This document shows, piece after piece, positions 6,975 through 15,565 of a DNA stretch of 40,403 nucleotides. The translations under genes were made by a program, and so were the position numbers. The notes under the pieces were generated by a model. It was not told the origin of the DNA, made no database searches, and worked only from the letters and a program-made list of their open reading frames with translations. The stretch comes from Lentisphaeria bacterium (GTDB taxonomy: Bacteria > Verrucomicrobiota > Lentisphaeria > Victivallales > Victivallaceae), in the NCBI GenBank assembly GCA_017466125.1, contig JAFTUS010000197.1, positions 1-40,403 of the forward strand, in the 5' to 3' direction. The number at the start of each line of letters is the position of its first letter. Positions within the stretch are counted from its first letter, which is position 1.

Positions 6975-9173
6975 ATGGCACATATTTTTTCCAACAATGA
7001 ATTGGCTCTGTCCGTTTTCAACGATCTGGCAGAAAAGATGACCGGTAAACGTCTTGAACGGACCGGGAGTACGGATATTCCGGATGACCTTATCGTGATC
7101 GGCAATGAGAGCGATAACAGTTATGTTGCCAATAAAATGCTCGACGGCAGCTGGGAAATTCCTGTTTACCGCACCGGGAGTGACGATTATTTTATCCATT
7201 CCTATTCCGAAAACGGCCGTAAGGTCCTTGTCCTCGGCGGCGGCAGACCGCGGGCTTTTCTCTATGCTGTCTATGCTTATTTTGAAAAAATCGGCTGCAG
7301 TTATTTCTGGGACGGTGATATTATTCCTCATAAAGAGACTCTGGAACTTGATAATTTCGACATTCTGGAATCTCCCCGGTTTGAATACCGGGGCTTGCGC
7401 TATTTTGCCCACCGCAGTCTGCACCGTTTTCAGGCGGAACACTGGACACTGGAAGATTGGAAAAAAGAGATCGACTGGATTTTGAAGAAACGCTTGAACC
7501 TCTTTATGCTCCGCATCGGTCAGGACGACCTGTTTCAGAAAACGTTTCCCGGCATCGTACCATACCCCAAAGGAGATGAGCCGGTCAGTGAAGAGTTCGC
7601 CCGTTCTTACGATAACCGTACCCCTTTCTGGTCCTTGCAGGAACGGGGAAAGTTGCGCAAAGCCCTGTTGGATTATGCGTTTGAAAGAGATTTGCTCCAC
7701 CCCGAAGATACCGGAACCATGACACATTGGTACAGCAGAACTCCGATGGAATTCGTTAATGCCGTCAAGCCGGAATTTGTCCCGCAAGCCGCCAGTCCGC
7801 ACCGTGGGCCTACCGGACTGGTTTGGGATATCCGTGAGGATAGCAATCTGGAGAATTACTTCAAGTTGACCCAAACCCATATCGACGAATATGGCAGTGA
7901 CAAGATATTCCATACCATTGGTTTGGCAGAAAGAGACATTTCCCATGATCGTGCAGAAAATCATCGTTGGAAACTGTATGCCTACCGGCGTATTCTGGAA
8001 AGATTACGCAAGAGTTATCCCGATGCTCCGCTGCTGATCGCCTCATGGGATCTGCTCAATAACTCATGGACTTCCGAACAGGTCGGGGAACTGCTTGATA
8101 TGCTTGATCCCAACAACACTCTGCTCTTTGATTATACATCTGATAGCGATATTGAAGACCGCAATTTTACGCATTGGCACTGTGTCGGGAAATTTCCGTG
8201 GATATTCGGTATCTTTCTGGCATTTGAGTCCGGCAATGATCTCCGGGGCAATTATCCGGTTATCCGCAAACGTCTTGCCATTGCCAAAGATGATCCATTC
8301 TGCAAAGGCATGGTCATCTGGCCGGAAAACTCCCACAGCGATACATTGATGTATGAATTTTTTGCCGCCAATGCGTGGAACGCAGACTATCTTGAGATCC
8401 GTGATTTCATCCCGGTATTCTGCCGGAAACGTTACGGCAAAAATGCCGCTTGGATGCAGGATTTATGGTTCAAAGCCCTGCCCATTCTTGAGTGCGGCTA
8501 CTGGAATTTCCACCAGTTTTACGGAGAAGTTTTCGGCAAATTGCGGATGATCTCATTCCCGATGATCGAAGAAAAAGTTCAGGGTTTTCTGAAAGAAGCG
8601 GAACGGGTGAAACCGGCATTGGATATCGCGGCGGAACTGCTTGCTGAACTTGCAGACCGTCCGCTGGATGATGCCATGATCCGCCGGGATATGATCGACA
8701 TTGCACGCACTGCGGGCGGGCGTGTTTTCCAGTATTTGTATAATATTCTTCCGGCGGCATATCCGGACCGGGAGAAATGCCGTGAAATTCTTGATGCCAT
8801 GCGTGAAGTGCTGCATCTGCTGGCTGATCTTGTGAAATCCAGTACCGAATTTTCGCTCTGCTATACGCTGGACGGTTTGAAAGAGTATCTTCCGGTCAAT
8901 CCGGCCTTTGAAAGTGCCTTGAAAGCCAATGCAGAAAATCATTACTGCCGTTCTTATGTCGCAGAATTGTTTGACGGTTGCTATTTCAAGGAGTTTGAAC
9001 TCTACGCCAAACATGCTCTCGGTGCAGAGATGGCGGCGGCGGAATGGGAGGCGGTCGTTGATGAATTCTACAATACGCCGCTGGAAAATTACCGTCCGGA
9101 TTGCAAGCGTTATCTGACTGAATTTCCCGGCACCTGCCGCAAACTTTCTGCGTGTATCCGGAAAATCCGGTAA
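6975..9173 (+). CDS. GH89-like alpha-N-acetylglucosaminidase family protein (paralogue 2)
   Basis: The 732-residue product aligns with the protein at 4506-6734 along its whole length, with runs such as FAHRSLHRFQAEHWTLEDWK identical. It has the same presumed glutamates in GLAERDIS and MVIWPENSHS, and no signal peptide. I start at ATG 6975 because AGGAG lies eight bases upstream and the paralogue begins at the same place (SNNELA). A frame open upstream to 6804 is created by the inverted repeat. A terminator follows at 9186. The head-to-head arrangement suggests both copies respond to the same signal. Differences outside the barrel core may reflect different oligosaccharide preferences. Confidence 0.65.
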   Translation: MAHIFSNNELALSVFNDLAEKMTGKRLERTGSTDIPDDLIVIGNESDNSYVANKMLDGSWEIPVYRTGSDDYFIHSYSENGRKVLVLGGGRPRAFLYAVYAYFEKIGCSYFWDGDIIPHKETLELDNFDILESPRFEYRGLRYFAHRSLHRFQAEHWTLEDWKKEIDWILKKRLNLFMLRIGQDDLFQKTFPGIVPYPKGDEPVSEEFARSYDNRTPFWSLQERGKLRKALLDYAFERDLLHPEDTGTMTHWYSRTPMEFVNAVKPEFVPQAASPHRGPTGLVWDIREDSNLENYFKLTQTHIDEYGSDKIFHTIGLAERDISHDRAENHRWKLYAYRRILERLRKSYPDAPLLIASWDLLNNSWTSEQVGELLDMLDPNNTLLFDYTSDSDIEDRNFTHWHCVGKFPWIFGIFLAFESGNDLRGNYPVIRKRLAIAKDDPFCKGMVIWPENSHSDTLMYEFFAANAWNADYLEIRDFIPVFCRKRYGKNAAWMQDLWFKALPILECGYWNFHQFYGEVFGKLRMISFPMIEEKVQGFLKEAERVKPALDIAAELLAELADRPLDDAMIRRDMIDIARTAGGRVFQYLYNILPAAYPDREKCREILDAMREVLHLLADLVKSSTEFSLCYTLDGLKEYLPVNPAFESALKANAENHYCRSYVAELFDGCYFKEFELYAKHALGAEMAAAEWEAVVDEFYNTPLENYRPDCKRYLTEFPGTCRKLSACIRKIR

Positions 9174-9185
9174 AAATACCATTCG

Positions 9186-9213
9186 CCCGGAGTATTTTCT
9201 CCGGGTTTCTTTT
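9186..9213 (+). terminator. Rho-independent terminator of GH89-like paralogue 2
   Basis: Stem cccggag (9186-9192) / ctccggg (9199-9205) with loop tatttt, followed by tttctttttac. It starts 12 bases after the stop codon. Confidence 0.85.
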
Positions 9214-9217
9214 TACA

Positions 9218-9430
9218 TTATTGTTTCTGCGGCGGAGGTGCTTGGGTTGTTAAAAGAACGATGGCAGAAAGACTTCCCAGTACAATGAACATTCCGGCAA
9301 GGCCGAAAGGAGAAAGTTTTTCGTCCAACAGAAAATAGGCTCCCGTCAGGGTGAAAAGCGGGGGCAGGTTCTGCATCAGATTGAGTTTCCATAAAGGAAG
9401 ATGGAGCATTGTTGTATTCCAGAAAACAAA
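9218..9430 (-). pseudogene. C-terminal remnant of an EamA-family (DMT) transporter
   Basis: Read on the minus strand, about 70 codons encode the end of a drug/metabolite transporter: FTLTGAYFLLDEKLSPFG followed by a hydrophobic helix (AGMFIVLGSLSAIVLLTT) and the stop at 9218. EamA proteins have ten helices; only the last two or so are present. The 5' part is missing and replaced at 9431 by a copied piece of the GH89-like gene in another frame. This is a gene remnant, not a working transporter. Confidence 0.65.
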
Positions 9431-9576
9431 TGCCGCCGCCGAGCAGCAGCACCCTCCGCCCCTGTTCTTCAAATGTGCGGATGAAAAAATCATCGCTCCC
9501 GGAACGGTAGGGCGGCAGTACCCACGAACCATCCAGCACCTTTTCCGCAACAAAACAGTTGTCGCTGTCGCTGCCG
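9431..9576 (-). repeat. 146-bp partial copy of GH89-like paralogue 1
   Basis: The bases 9431-9576 match 6467-6612 at all but about three positions and keep the same orientation (minus). The copied part encodes LDGSWVLPPYRSGSDDFF and RRVLLLGGG. It is bounded abruptly by the EamA remnant on one side and unrelated sequence on the other. Such high identity implies a recent duplication or conversion event. It has no start and cannot make a glycosidase. Confidence 0.85.
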
Positions 9577-9670
9577 AAAGCCCGGACTTCGCTTTTGGTA
9601 ATTCCTTCCGAATTCAGTGTCAGCCGGGGGGCTGATCCTGTGTAAAAAATTTTATTTTTTCATGGCGGCA

Positions 9671-9698
9671 TTGAAAAATTGGTATTTTGTGGTATATT
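9671..9698 (+). promoter_or_regulatory. Promoter of cstA
   Basis: TTGAAA (9671-9676), 16-base spacer, TATATT (9693-9698). The start codon at 9736 has TAAGGAG upstream, leaving a leader of about 30 bases. Confidence 0.7.
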
Positions 9699-9735
9699 AA
9701 AGAAGTTTATCAACTTGATTTAAGGAGTTTGAAAA

Positions 9736-11196
9736 ATGTTGATGTTTCTTTTGGGAATGGCCATTCTCATCGTCGGGTACTTTACCTATGGTAAGTTTGT
9801 AGAGAAAATTCTTGCTCCGCGGGATTGCGAGACCCCGGCTGTCAAAAATTATGACGGCGTGGACTTCGTTGTGCTGCCGCAGTGGAAGAATATGCTTATC
9901 CAACTGCTGAATATCGCCGGGGTAGGGCCGGTGATCGGGGTGATCCTCGGTATCAAATTCGGAGTGATCGCATTTCTCATCATTCCCATCGGCAACATCA
10001 TCGGCGGTGCCGTCCATGACTTTGTTGCAGGCATGATGTCCCTGCGTCATAACGGGGCAAATCTGCCCGCTTTGATCCGGATGACCACCGGAAAGACCTT
10101 TTATTACATCTTTTCGATTTTCATGTGTCTCCTGCTGCTGCTGGTGGTTGCTGTATTCATCAATATTCCCGCCAATCTGATCGACGGATTTTTCAAGGAT
10201 AATCCGATTTTCTGGCTGGCAGTCGGACTTATTTTCCTTTACTACATCATTGCCACTCTTTTCCCGGTGGATAAGATCATCGGTGCAGTTTATCCGATTT
10301 TCGGCGCACTGCTGATCCTCGGTTCTCTGGCGATTTTCGTAATGCTGATGATCCAGGGATTTGCAGACCCCCAACTGCTGGGTGAATCCACGCTGTTTGC
10401 CGCCCGCAAGTGGACGGCTGCCAACGATCACCCCATTCTGCCGCTGCTTTTTGTGACCATTGCCTGCGGTATCCTCTCCGGATTTCACGCAACGCAGTCT
10501 CCCATTATCGCCCGCACCATGAAACATGAACGCGAAGCCCGTGCCAGTTTCTACGGAATGATGGTTCTGGAAGGTATCATCGGCATGATCTGGGCGGCAA
10601 GTGCGCTCTTTATCTACAACAAATTTCCGCAGATGTTCAGCATGGCACCGACCAGGGTGCTTTCTGAAATCACCGGTTACTTCCTCGGCAGCTGGATCGG
10701 CGGTCTGACCATTGTCAGTGTGATCATTCTTGCCATTACCTCCGGCGATACGGCAATGCGTTCTCTGCGATTGAGTCTTGCCGAAATCTTCAAGATCGAT
10801 CAGAAGCCCTTTGCAAAGCGTCTTGCTCTCTGCGTGCCGATCATCGTGATCGTTGGCGGATTGCTCTGGTGGTCAAACAAGAGTCCGGCGAGTTTCAATC
10901 AACTCTGGAACTATTTCGCCTGGGGCAATCAGGTGCTTGCAAGCTGCACGCTGACGGCGGCAACGGTTTGGCTGATCTCCCAGAAGAAACCCGGCTGGAT
11001 CACGGCTCTGCCCGGAACATTTATGACGTTCATCGTTTGCAGTTACATCTTCTGGATCAGTCCGAAACACGGCGGTCCGCTCGGATTTGGTCTGGAACTG
11101 GAACACGCTCAACTTGCCGCCGCTTTCATCGCCGGAATGGTCTGCCTCTGGGCTTACGAACACGGCAAAGCCAATATCGGAAAATTCGACAATTAA
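9736..11196 (+). CDS. cstA: Carbon starvation protein CstA family transporter
   Basis: The 486-residue polytopic membrane protein belongs to the CstA family, whose studied members take up peptides or pyruvate under carbon limitation. Visible family blocks include GVGPVIGVILGIKFG, IGGAVHDFVAGMMSLRHNG (the HDF..GM.S.R block) and CGILSGFHATQSPI, each followed by long hydrophobic helices. This is the shorter form of CstA, lacking the long C-terminal part of the E. coli protein. It has its own promoter and a strong terminator (11218-11254), so it is a single-gene unit. Substrate cannot be told from sequence. Confidence 0.9.
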   Translation: MLMFLLGMAILIVGYFTYGKFVEKILAPRDCETPAVKNYDGVDFVVLPQWKNMLIQLLNIAGVGPVIGVILGIKFGVIAFLIIPIGNIIGGAVHDFVAGMMSLRHNGANLPALIRMTTGKTFYYIFSIFMCLLLLLVVAVFINIPANLIDGFFKDNPIFWLAVGLIFLYYIIATLFPVDKIIGAVYPIFGALLILGSLAIFVMLMIQGFADPQLLGESTLFAARKWTAANDHPILPLLFVTIACGILSGFHATQSPIIARTMKHEREARASFYGMMVLEGIIGMIWAASALFIYNKFPQMFSMAPTRVLSEITGYFLGSWIGGLTIVSVIILAITSGDTAMRSLRLSLAEIFKIDQKPFAKRLALCVPIIVIVGGLLWWSNKSPASFNQLWNYFAWGNQVLASCTLTAATVWLISQKKPGWITALPGTFMTFIVCSYIFWISPKHGGPLGFGLELEHAQLAAAFIAGMVCLWAYEHGKANIGKFDN

Positions 11197-11217
11197 ACTG
11201 CTCGTTCCCAAAAACGG

Positions 11218-11254
11218 AAAAGGGAGTTGCCAAAAAGAGGCAACTCCCTTTTTT
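11218..11254 (+). terminator. Rho-independent terminator after cstA
   Basis: Arms agggagttgcc (11221-11231) and ggcaactccct (11239-11249) are perfect, with flanking A and T runs extending the stem and ending in TTTTTT. Confidence 0.9.
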
Positions 11255-11342
11255 GGCAAGAAAGTCTGGACTTTTGTCAGTCACATCACTTTGAAATTGC
11301 CCCATTATGTAAACTCTTATCTGCTCAAAACGGAAAATGCAC

Positions 11343-11370
11343 TTGAAAAAACTCCATTTTGTGCTATATT
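11343..11370 (+). promoter_or_regulatory. Promoter upstream of the glmM leader
   Basis: TTGAAA (11343-11348), 16-base spacer, TATATT (11365-11370). The spacer ends in TTTTGTGC, nearly the same as the TTTTGTGG before the cstA -10. Transcription would start near 11377, about 240 bases ahead of glmM. Confidence 0.7.
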
Positions 11371-11376
11371 ATCAAA

Positions 11377-11600
11377 TGCCTTGTGAATGGCAGATCAAAA
11401 GCAGTGTTGGGCGTTTGTAAAAAACGTTTGGTTCTTCTCCCTGACGGCATGCGATGATCTCTGGTTGCGGTTTACAAGGGTGGTGACGATGTGTGTTGTT
11501 ATTGCCGCTGCCCGTCAATGGAACTGCAAATACAGAGTTTGGCTTAGTTCGAATGTTTGTCCCCTGGTCTTCCCATTCCCGAAATGGCTCATACAACATC
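11377..11600 (+). ncRNA. Candidate structured leader or small RNA before glmM
   Basis: The 420-base gap between cstA and glmM holds no convincing coding region, but has a promoter and a foldable transcript. The arms gacggca-gcg (11443-11453) and cgc-tgcccgtc (11506-11516) pair over ten bases with two single-base bulges. Outside them tttggttc (about 11427-11434) can pair with gaac-tg-caaa (about 11522-11531). A further hairpin ccatt/aatgg lies at about 11575-11589 just before the ribosome site. About 200 bases of nested stems could be a cis-acting leader controlling cell-wall precursor synthesis or a 6S-sized small RNA. I do not recognise a known family and cannot see glmS-ribozyme features. 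Confidence 0.35.
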
Positions 11601-11616
11601 AACCAAGGGAGAAAAA

Positions 11617-12981
11617 ATGAGAAAATTATTTGGTACTGACGGTATCCGGGGAAAGGCTAATACTTATCCCATTACACCGGAAACGGCTCTTCTTGTCGGC
11701 AAAGCCACTGCCGCACATCTGGGCGGAAATCAATATGACAAACACCGTCGGGTCATCGTTGGAAAAGACACCCGCCTTTCCGGATATATGCTGGAATCCG
11801 CTATCACCAGCGGCATTTTAAGTGTCGGTGTCGATGTGCTTGCCGTCGGACCTATGCCGACTCCCGCTGTCGCCCATCTGACCAAATCCATGGGGGCGGT
11901 CTGCGGAATTATGGTCACAGCCAGTCACAATCCGGCTTCCGATAACGGGATCAAAATTTTCGGTGCAGACGGTTTCAAACTGCCCGATGCCGTGGAAAGC
12001 GGTATCGAACGGCGCATCGAATTGCAGGACTTCGGAAAACCGCTTGCCAGTGAACGCATCGGCAAAGCCTTCCGCATCGATGATGCCCGCGGGCGTTATA
12101 TTGAATTTACCAAGAGTTCCATCAAAAACCATTCGCTTGCCGGAATGAAGATCGTTGTCGATTGTGCCAACGGAGCCTGTTACTCCATTGCTCCGTTGGT
12201 TCTGCGCGAACTGGGTGCAGATGTCGTTGAGATCGGCGTACAGCCCAACGGCTCCAATATCAACCTCAAATGTGGCGCACTCTATCCCGCCGCCATGTGC
12301 CGCATGGTCAAAGAGTGCGGAGCCGATGCCGGGATCGCCCTCGACGGAGACGCCGACCGGGTGATCTTCTGCGATGAAAATGGGCAGATCGTCAATGGCG
12401 ACCAGATTATCGGTATGCTGGCACTGGATTACAAGCAGCGGGGCAAACTCTCCGGAGATACGGTCGTTGTGACCGGTATGAGCAATCTCGGTCTGCATAA
12501 AGCCATGAAAGAAGCGGGTATCCATGTGGAAGTTACCGATGTCGGCGACCGTTATGTGATCGAACGCATGAAAGAGGGGAATTTCAATGTCGGCGGGGAG
12601 CAGTCCGGACATATTATTTTCATGGATTACGCCACTACCGGTGACGGACTTATCAGTGCGCTCCATGTTCTCAAATATATGAAAACGACCGGTAAGAAAC
12701 TCAGCGAACTTGCCGCTTTCATGCAAGTATTTCCGCAGGAGATCGTCTCGCTCCCGGTCGTGGAGAAGCGTCCGCTGGAAGAGTTGACTCTGCTGCCGGA
12801 GATCATCCGTCAATGCCGCGAAAATCTCGGCAGTTCCGGCCGTACCATCGTCCGTTACAGCGGCACTGAAAATAAAATACGCCTGCTGGTCGAGGCGGAA
12901 AAAAGCAAGGATGTGGAGTTGTGTCTGAAACTGCTCTCACATGCCGTGGAAGAGGAAATCGGGATCAGCAAGGAGGAATAG
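11617..12981 (+). CDS. glmM: Phosphoglucosamine mutase GlmM
   Basis: The enzyme interconverts glucosamine-6-phosphate and glucosamine-1-phosphate in the cytoplasm, on the route to UDP-GlcNAc for peptidoglycan and LPS. The 454-residue protein opens with KLFGTDGIRGKAN. The phosphoserine loop is MVTASHNPASDNGIK, the metal site is DGDADRVIF, and the C-terminal phosphate-binding loop is RYSGTENKIR. I start at ATG 11617, eight bases after AGGGAG, because the alternative ATG at 11557 adds 20 non-family residues. The next gene begins four bases after the stop, also in the UDP-GlcNAc pathway. A long leader precedes the gene. Confidence 0.95.
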   Translation: MRKLFGTDGIRGKANTYPITPETALLVGKATAAHLGGNQYDKHRRVIVGKDTRLSGYMLESAITSGILSVGVDVLAVGPMPTPAVAHLTKSMGAVCGIMVTASHNPASDNGIKIFGADGFKLPDAVESGIERRIELQDFGKPLASERIGKAFRIDDARGRYIEFTKSSIKNHSLAGMKIVVDCANGACYSIAPLVLRELGADVVEIGVQPNGSNINLKCGALYPAAMCRMVKECGADAGIALDGDADRVIFCDENGQIVNGDQIIGMLALDYKQRGKLSGDTVVVTGMSNLGLHKAMKEAGIHVEVTDVGDRYVIERMKEGNFNVGGEQSGHIIFMDYATTGDGLISALHVLKYMKTTGKKLSELAAFMQVFPQEIVSLPVVEKRPLEELTLLPEIIRQCRENLGSSGRTIVRYSGTENKIRLLVEAEKSKDVELCLKLLSHAVEEEIGISKEE

Positions 12982-12985
12982 CATC

Positions 12986-13831
12986 ATGCTTGAAATCCTT
13001 TCTGTTACGTCGGAAACGCTGCTGCCGCTTGCCGGAAATATTGCGGAATTCAAAGTCGGCGGCAGACGCATCGCAGAAATTATCCGCAGCCGTTTCCCGG
13101 CGGCGTTTGATGCCGCCGTTACGCTCCGCGGTGATTTTGTTCCATCCGCAGAACTTGCGGAACTGCTTGCAGGAGAGGTGGCGTTGAAAGTTATTTCGCC
13201 CTGCGACAACTCCATTCTTGCCGACAATGGCGGCAAATCTCCCCGGGAACTTTTTCCCGATGAAAATTCCATACAGATCTGTTATCCGTGGGATCTGCTG
13301 CGTTTGAATGAACTTCTGCTTGCAGAAATTGAACCGGACTGCCGCGGCGTGATCCGGGAAGGTGTTACCGTAGACGGAGTTCTGCAAGCGGGCGAGGGGA
13401 GCGTTATTCTGCCCGGAGTTTATATTGAAGGCAATGTGGTGATCGGCAAAAATTGCAAAATCGGTCCGAATTGTTATATCCGTGGAAACACCTCCATCGG
13501 CGACCGTTGTCATATCGGTCAGGCGGTGGAAATCAAAAATTCCATTCTCGGCGACCATGTGAGCATCGGGCATCTTTCGTATGCCGGAGACAGTATCATC
13601 GCCTCGGATGTGAATTTCGGAGCCGGTACGATCATATCCAATCTCCGCCATGACGGTCAGAACCACCGTTGTATGAATAAAGGCAGACTGATCAGCACGG
13701 GGCGGCGGAAATTCGGAGCCGTGATCGGTGCGGGAGTGCATACCGGTATCCACACGTCGATTTATCCCGGCAGAACGCTCTCCGGCGGCAGTTCCACGCA
13801 GCCGGGGGAGGTCGTAAAACACTCCAGATAA
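12986..13831 (+). CDS. GlmX/GlmU-like left-handed beta-helix acetyltransferase
   Basis: The 281-residue protein has an N-terminal segment (SETLLPLAGNIAEFKVGG, RGDFVPSAELAELL, ICYPWDLLRLNELLL) resembling the alternative bacterial GlmU, called GlmX. A left-handed beta-helix of hexapeptide repeats follows (IGKNCKIGPNCYIRGNTSIG, IGQAVEIKNSILGDHVSIGH) and ends GGSSTQPGEVVKHSR. The C-terminal half should acetylate glucosamine-1-phosphate. GlmX proteins are near 400 residues and this one is shorter; I see no nucleotidyltransferase GxGTRM-type signature, so uridylyl transfer is doubtful. It follows glmM by four bases with AGGAGGA, which supports the pathway assignment. A separate uridylyltransferase elsewhere may be needed. 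Confidence 0.75.
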   Translation: MLEILSVTSETLLPLAGNIAEFKVGGRRIAEIIRSRFPAAFDAAVTLRGDFVPSAELAELLAGEVALKVISPCDNSILADNGGKSPRELFPDENSIQICYPWDLLRLNELLLAEIEPDCRGVIREGVTVDGVLQAGEGSVILPGVYIEGNVVIGKNCKIGPNCYIRGNTSIGDRCHIGQAVEIKNSILGDHVSIGHLSYAGDSIIASDVNFGAGTIISNLRHDGQNHRCMNKGRLISTGRRKFGAVIGAGVHTGIHTSIYPGRTLSGGSSTQPGEVVKHSR

Positions 13832-13879
13832 AATTCTGCCGGATACTGCCTCGCCCTCGTCTTGGTTCAATGATTGGTG

Positions 13880-14671
13880 TTACTCCAGCATTGCCCAGTA
13901 GCGGTTGGCTTTGTTTTTCCACAGTTTGATGGGGAGGTTGAAGGCGCGGGTGAGGTTCTCTTCGGTGAGGATCTCTTCACGCTGTCCGGCAGATTCGATT
14001 TTGCCGTTGGCAAGCACCATTCCACGGCTGAATACCGGCAGGATATCTTCTATGCGCTGGGTGATGAAAATAATCGTGGTGTCCGGCAGGGAGTCGGCGA
14101 TTTTTTCGATTTCTCCCAGCAGAAATTCACGCCCCGCCATATCCAGATAAACACTGGGTTCATCAAGAATGACCAGTTTGGGTTTCGTCAGCAGCGCACG
14201 GGCAATCATGATTTTGACCTGTTCGCCGCTGGACATGGTGTAGATCTGCTGATCCACCAGATGACCGCAGCGGAAACGCGCCATCAACGCCTTGGCTGTG
14301 TCGATCTCTTCGGGCGTTACATCACGGGTGAGGGCAAGCGTGCCGTCGATGCCCGAAAGCACCATATCCAACCCCGTGCTTTCGGGATTGGTCAGCAAAT
14401 TCATACAGGGACTGACCCAGGCGATCTCTTTGCGCAGTTCCACCAGATTGGTCTGACCGAAACGGTTGCCGAGAACTTCGACCTTTGCTCCGAATTTCGG
14501 CCACGCATAGCCCATAAGCATCTTTACAAGCGTGGTTTTGCCCGCTCCGTTTGCTCCGAGAATAAATTGTCTGGCTCCTTTTTCCACCTGCCAGTTCATA
14601 TCGTGGATGATTTCACGCCCGCCGAGAAAGACACTGGCGTTTTCGATTTTTATGGCAAACTCTTTTTCCAT
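13880..14671 (-). CDS. ABC-type ATPase of the YlmA/ModF-like group
   Basis: A single 263-residue nucleotide-binding domain: Walker A GANGAGKTT (about 39-47), signature MSSGEQVKI, Walker B LVILDEPS, and a D-loop YLDMAGRE. The switch residue after strand six is Gln (FITQRIED) where most ABC ATPases have His, which could lower ATPase activity. No membrane partner is encoded nearby, as is common for the YlmA-like group, whose role is not settled. It begins eight bases after tyrA and is the last gene of a yeiH-tyrA-ABC operon. Substrate or partner cannot be predicted. Confidence 0.8.
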   Translation of the reverse strand: MEKEFAIKIENASVFLGGREIIHDMNWQVEKGARQFILGANGAGKTTLVKMLMGYAWPKFGAKVEVLGNRFGQTNLVELRKEIAWVSPCMNLLTNPESTGLDMVLSGIDGTLALTRDVTPEEIDTAKALMARFRCGHLVDQQIYTMSSGEQVKIMIARALLTKPKLVILDEPSVYLDMAGREFLLGEIEKIADSLPDTTIIFITQRIEDILPVFSRGMVLANGKIESAGQREEILTEENLTRAFNLPIKLWKNKANRYWAMLE

Positions 14672-14679
14672 GACCTTAC

Positions 14680-15549
14680 CTATTTTTTATTTTTATAATC
14701 GACCCAGCGGTCCCGGAGCAGTTTACCGGCGGCAAACTCTTTTTCAAATCCGTCGAAATCCCCGGACTGGATGAACTGTTTGAACTTTTCATAACGGCAG
14801 TCGAAATCCGCCATGGCTTTCAGCACATATTCGCGGTTTTCTGCGATGATCTCACGCCACATCACCGGATTGCTCGAGGCAATGCGGGAGGTGTCGCGGA
14901 ACCCCGTTGCACACCCCGCAAAACGCCGCTGGATCGTCTCTGCGTCCGCTCCGTCAAGAATACTCAATGTCAACGCCGATGCCAGAATGTGCAGTACATG
15001 ACTGGTGTGCGCCACCAGATCATCATGTTCGCCGCAGGCAATGGTAACGACATGGGTGTTGAGGGACTCCCACAGGGATTTCAGCGCATCAAGTTTTTCC
15101 GGCGGAGTTTCAGGGAAGGGGCAGAGAAAAACGTCGGCGTTGTCGTAGAGTGTCGGAAATGCCGACTCCGGACCGCTTTTTTCGGTTCCCGCCATGGGGT
15201 GACCGCCGATGAAATGGACACCACGGGGGAGCAGATGAGTCCTGCCCGCTGCCATGACACCCGATTTCACACTGCCCAGATCGGTCACGATCGAACCGGG
15301 GCGGAAATCTGCGGCGAATTCCTCAATGGTGCGGATGATCGCCGGAACCGGCATGGCAAATATCACAATATCTGCTCCGGCAAGGATTTCCGGCAGAGTT
15401 TCAGCGGTTTCATCAATAACATCACAATCCATTGCCCAGCGGCGGATGTTTTCACGGCGGGTCCAACCGAGGCGGCGGACGCCTTTTCCCCGCAGAGCCA
15501 TTCCGAGGGATGCTCCGAGCAGTCCCAGCCCGATGATCGCAACTTGCAT
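14680..15549 (-). CDS. tyrA: Prephenate/arogenate dehydrogenase TyrA
   Basis: This oxidative decarboxylase makes 4-hydroxyphenylpyruvate from prephenate (or tyrosine from arogenate), the committed step of tyrosine synthesis. The 289-residue protein has the NAD-binding motif IIGLGLLGASLG at its start and the family blocks DLGSVKSGV (Ser/Lys substrate site) and HFIGGHPMAGTEKSG with the catalytic His. There is no fused chorismate mutase or ACT domain, so feedback control must differ from the E. coli bifunctional enzyme. It lies between yeiH (16 bases upstream) and the ABC ATPase, all minus strand. aroE is elsewhere in this window. Confidence 0.92.
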   Translation of the reverse strand: MQVAIIGLGLLGASLGMALRGKGVRRLGWTRRENIRRWAMDCDVIDETAETLPEILAGADIVIFAMPVPAIIRTIEEFAADFRPGSIVTDLGSVKSGVMAAGRTHLLPRGVHFIGGHPMAGTEKSGPESAFPTLYDNADVFLCPFPETPPEKLDALKSLWESLNTHVVTIACGEHDDLVAHTSHVLHILASALTLSILDGADAETIQRRFAGCATGFRDTSRIASSNPVMWREIIAENREYVLKAMADFDCRYEKFKQFIQSGDFDGFEKEFAAGKLLRDRWVDYKNKK

Positions 15550-15565
15550 TTTCTCTGTTCCCCGT

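Noticed and set aside
9213..9553. A complete chimeric gene joining GH89 sequence and a transporter end
   Set aside because: The GH89 piece and the EamA end are in different frames, and the spanning frame reads GH89 sequence out of frame.
11377..11600. 6S RNA, SRP RNA or glmS-type ribozyme
   Set aside because: Size would suit 6S RNA, but I could not fit the 6S closing stem and bubble or the SRP tetraloop motif with confidence, so it is left as an unassigned structure.
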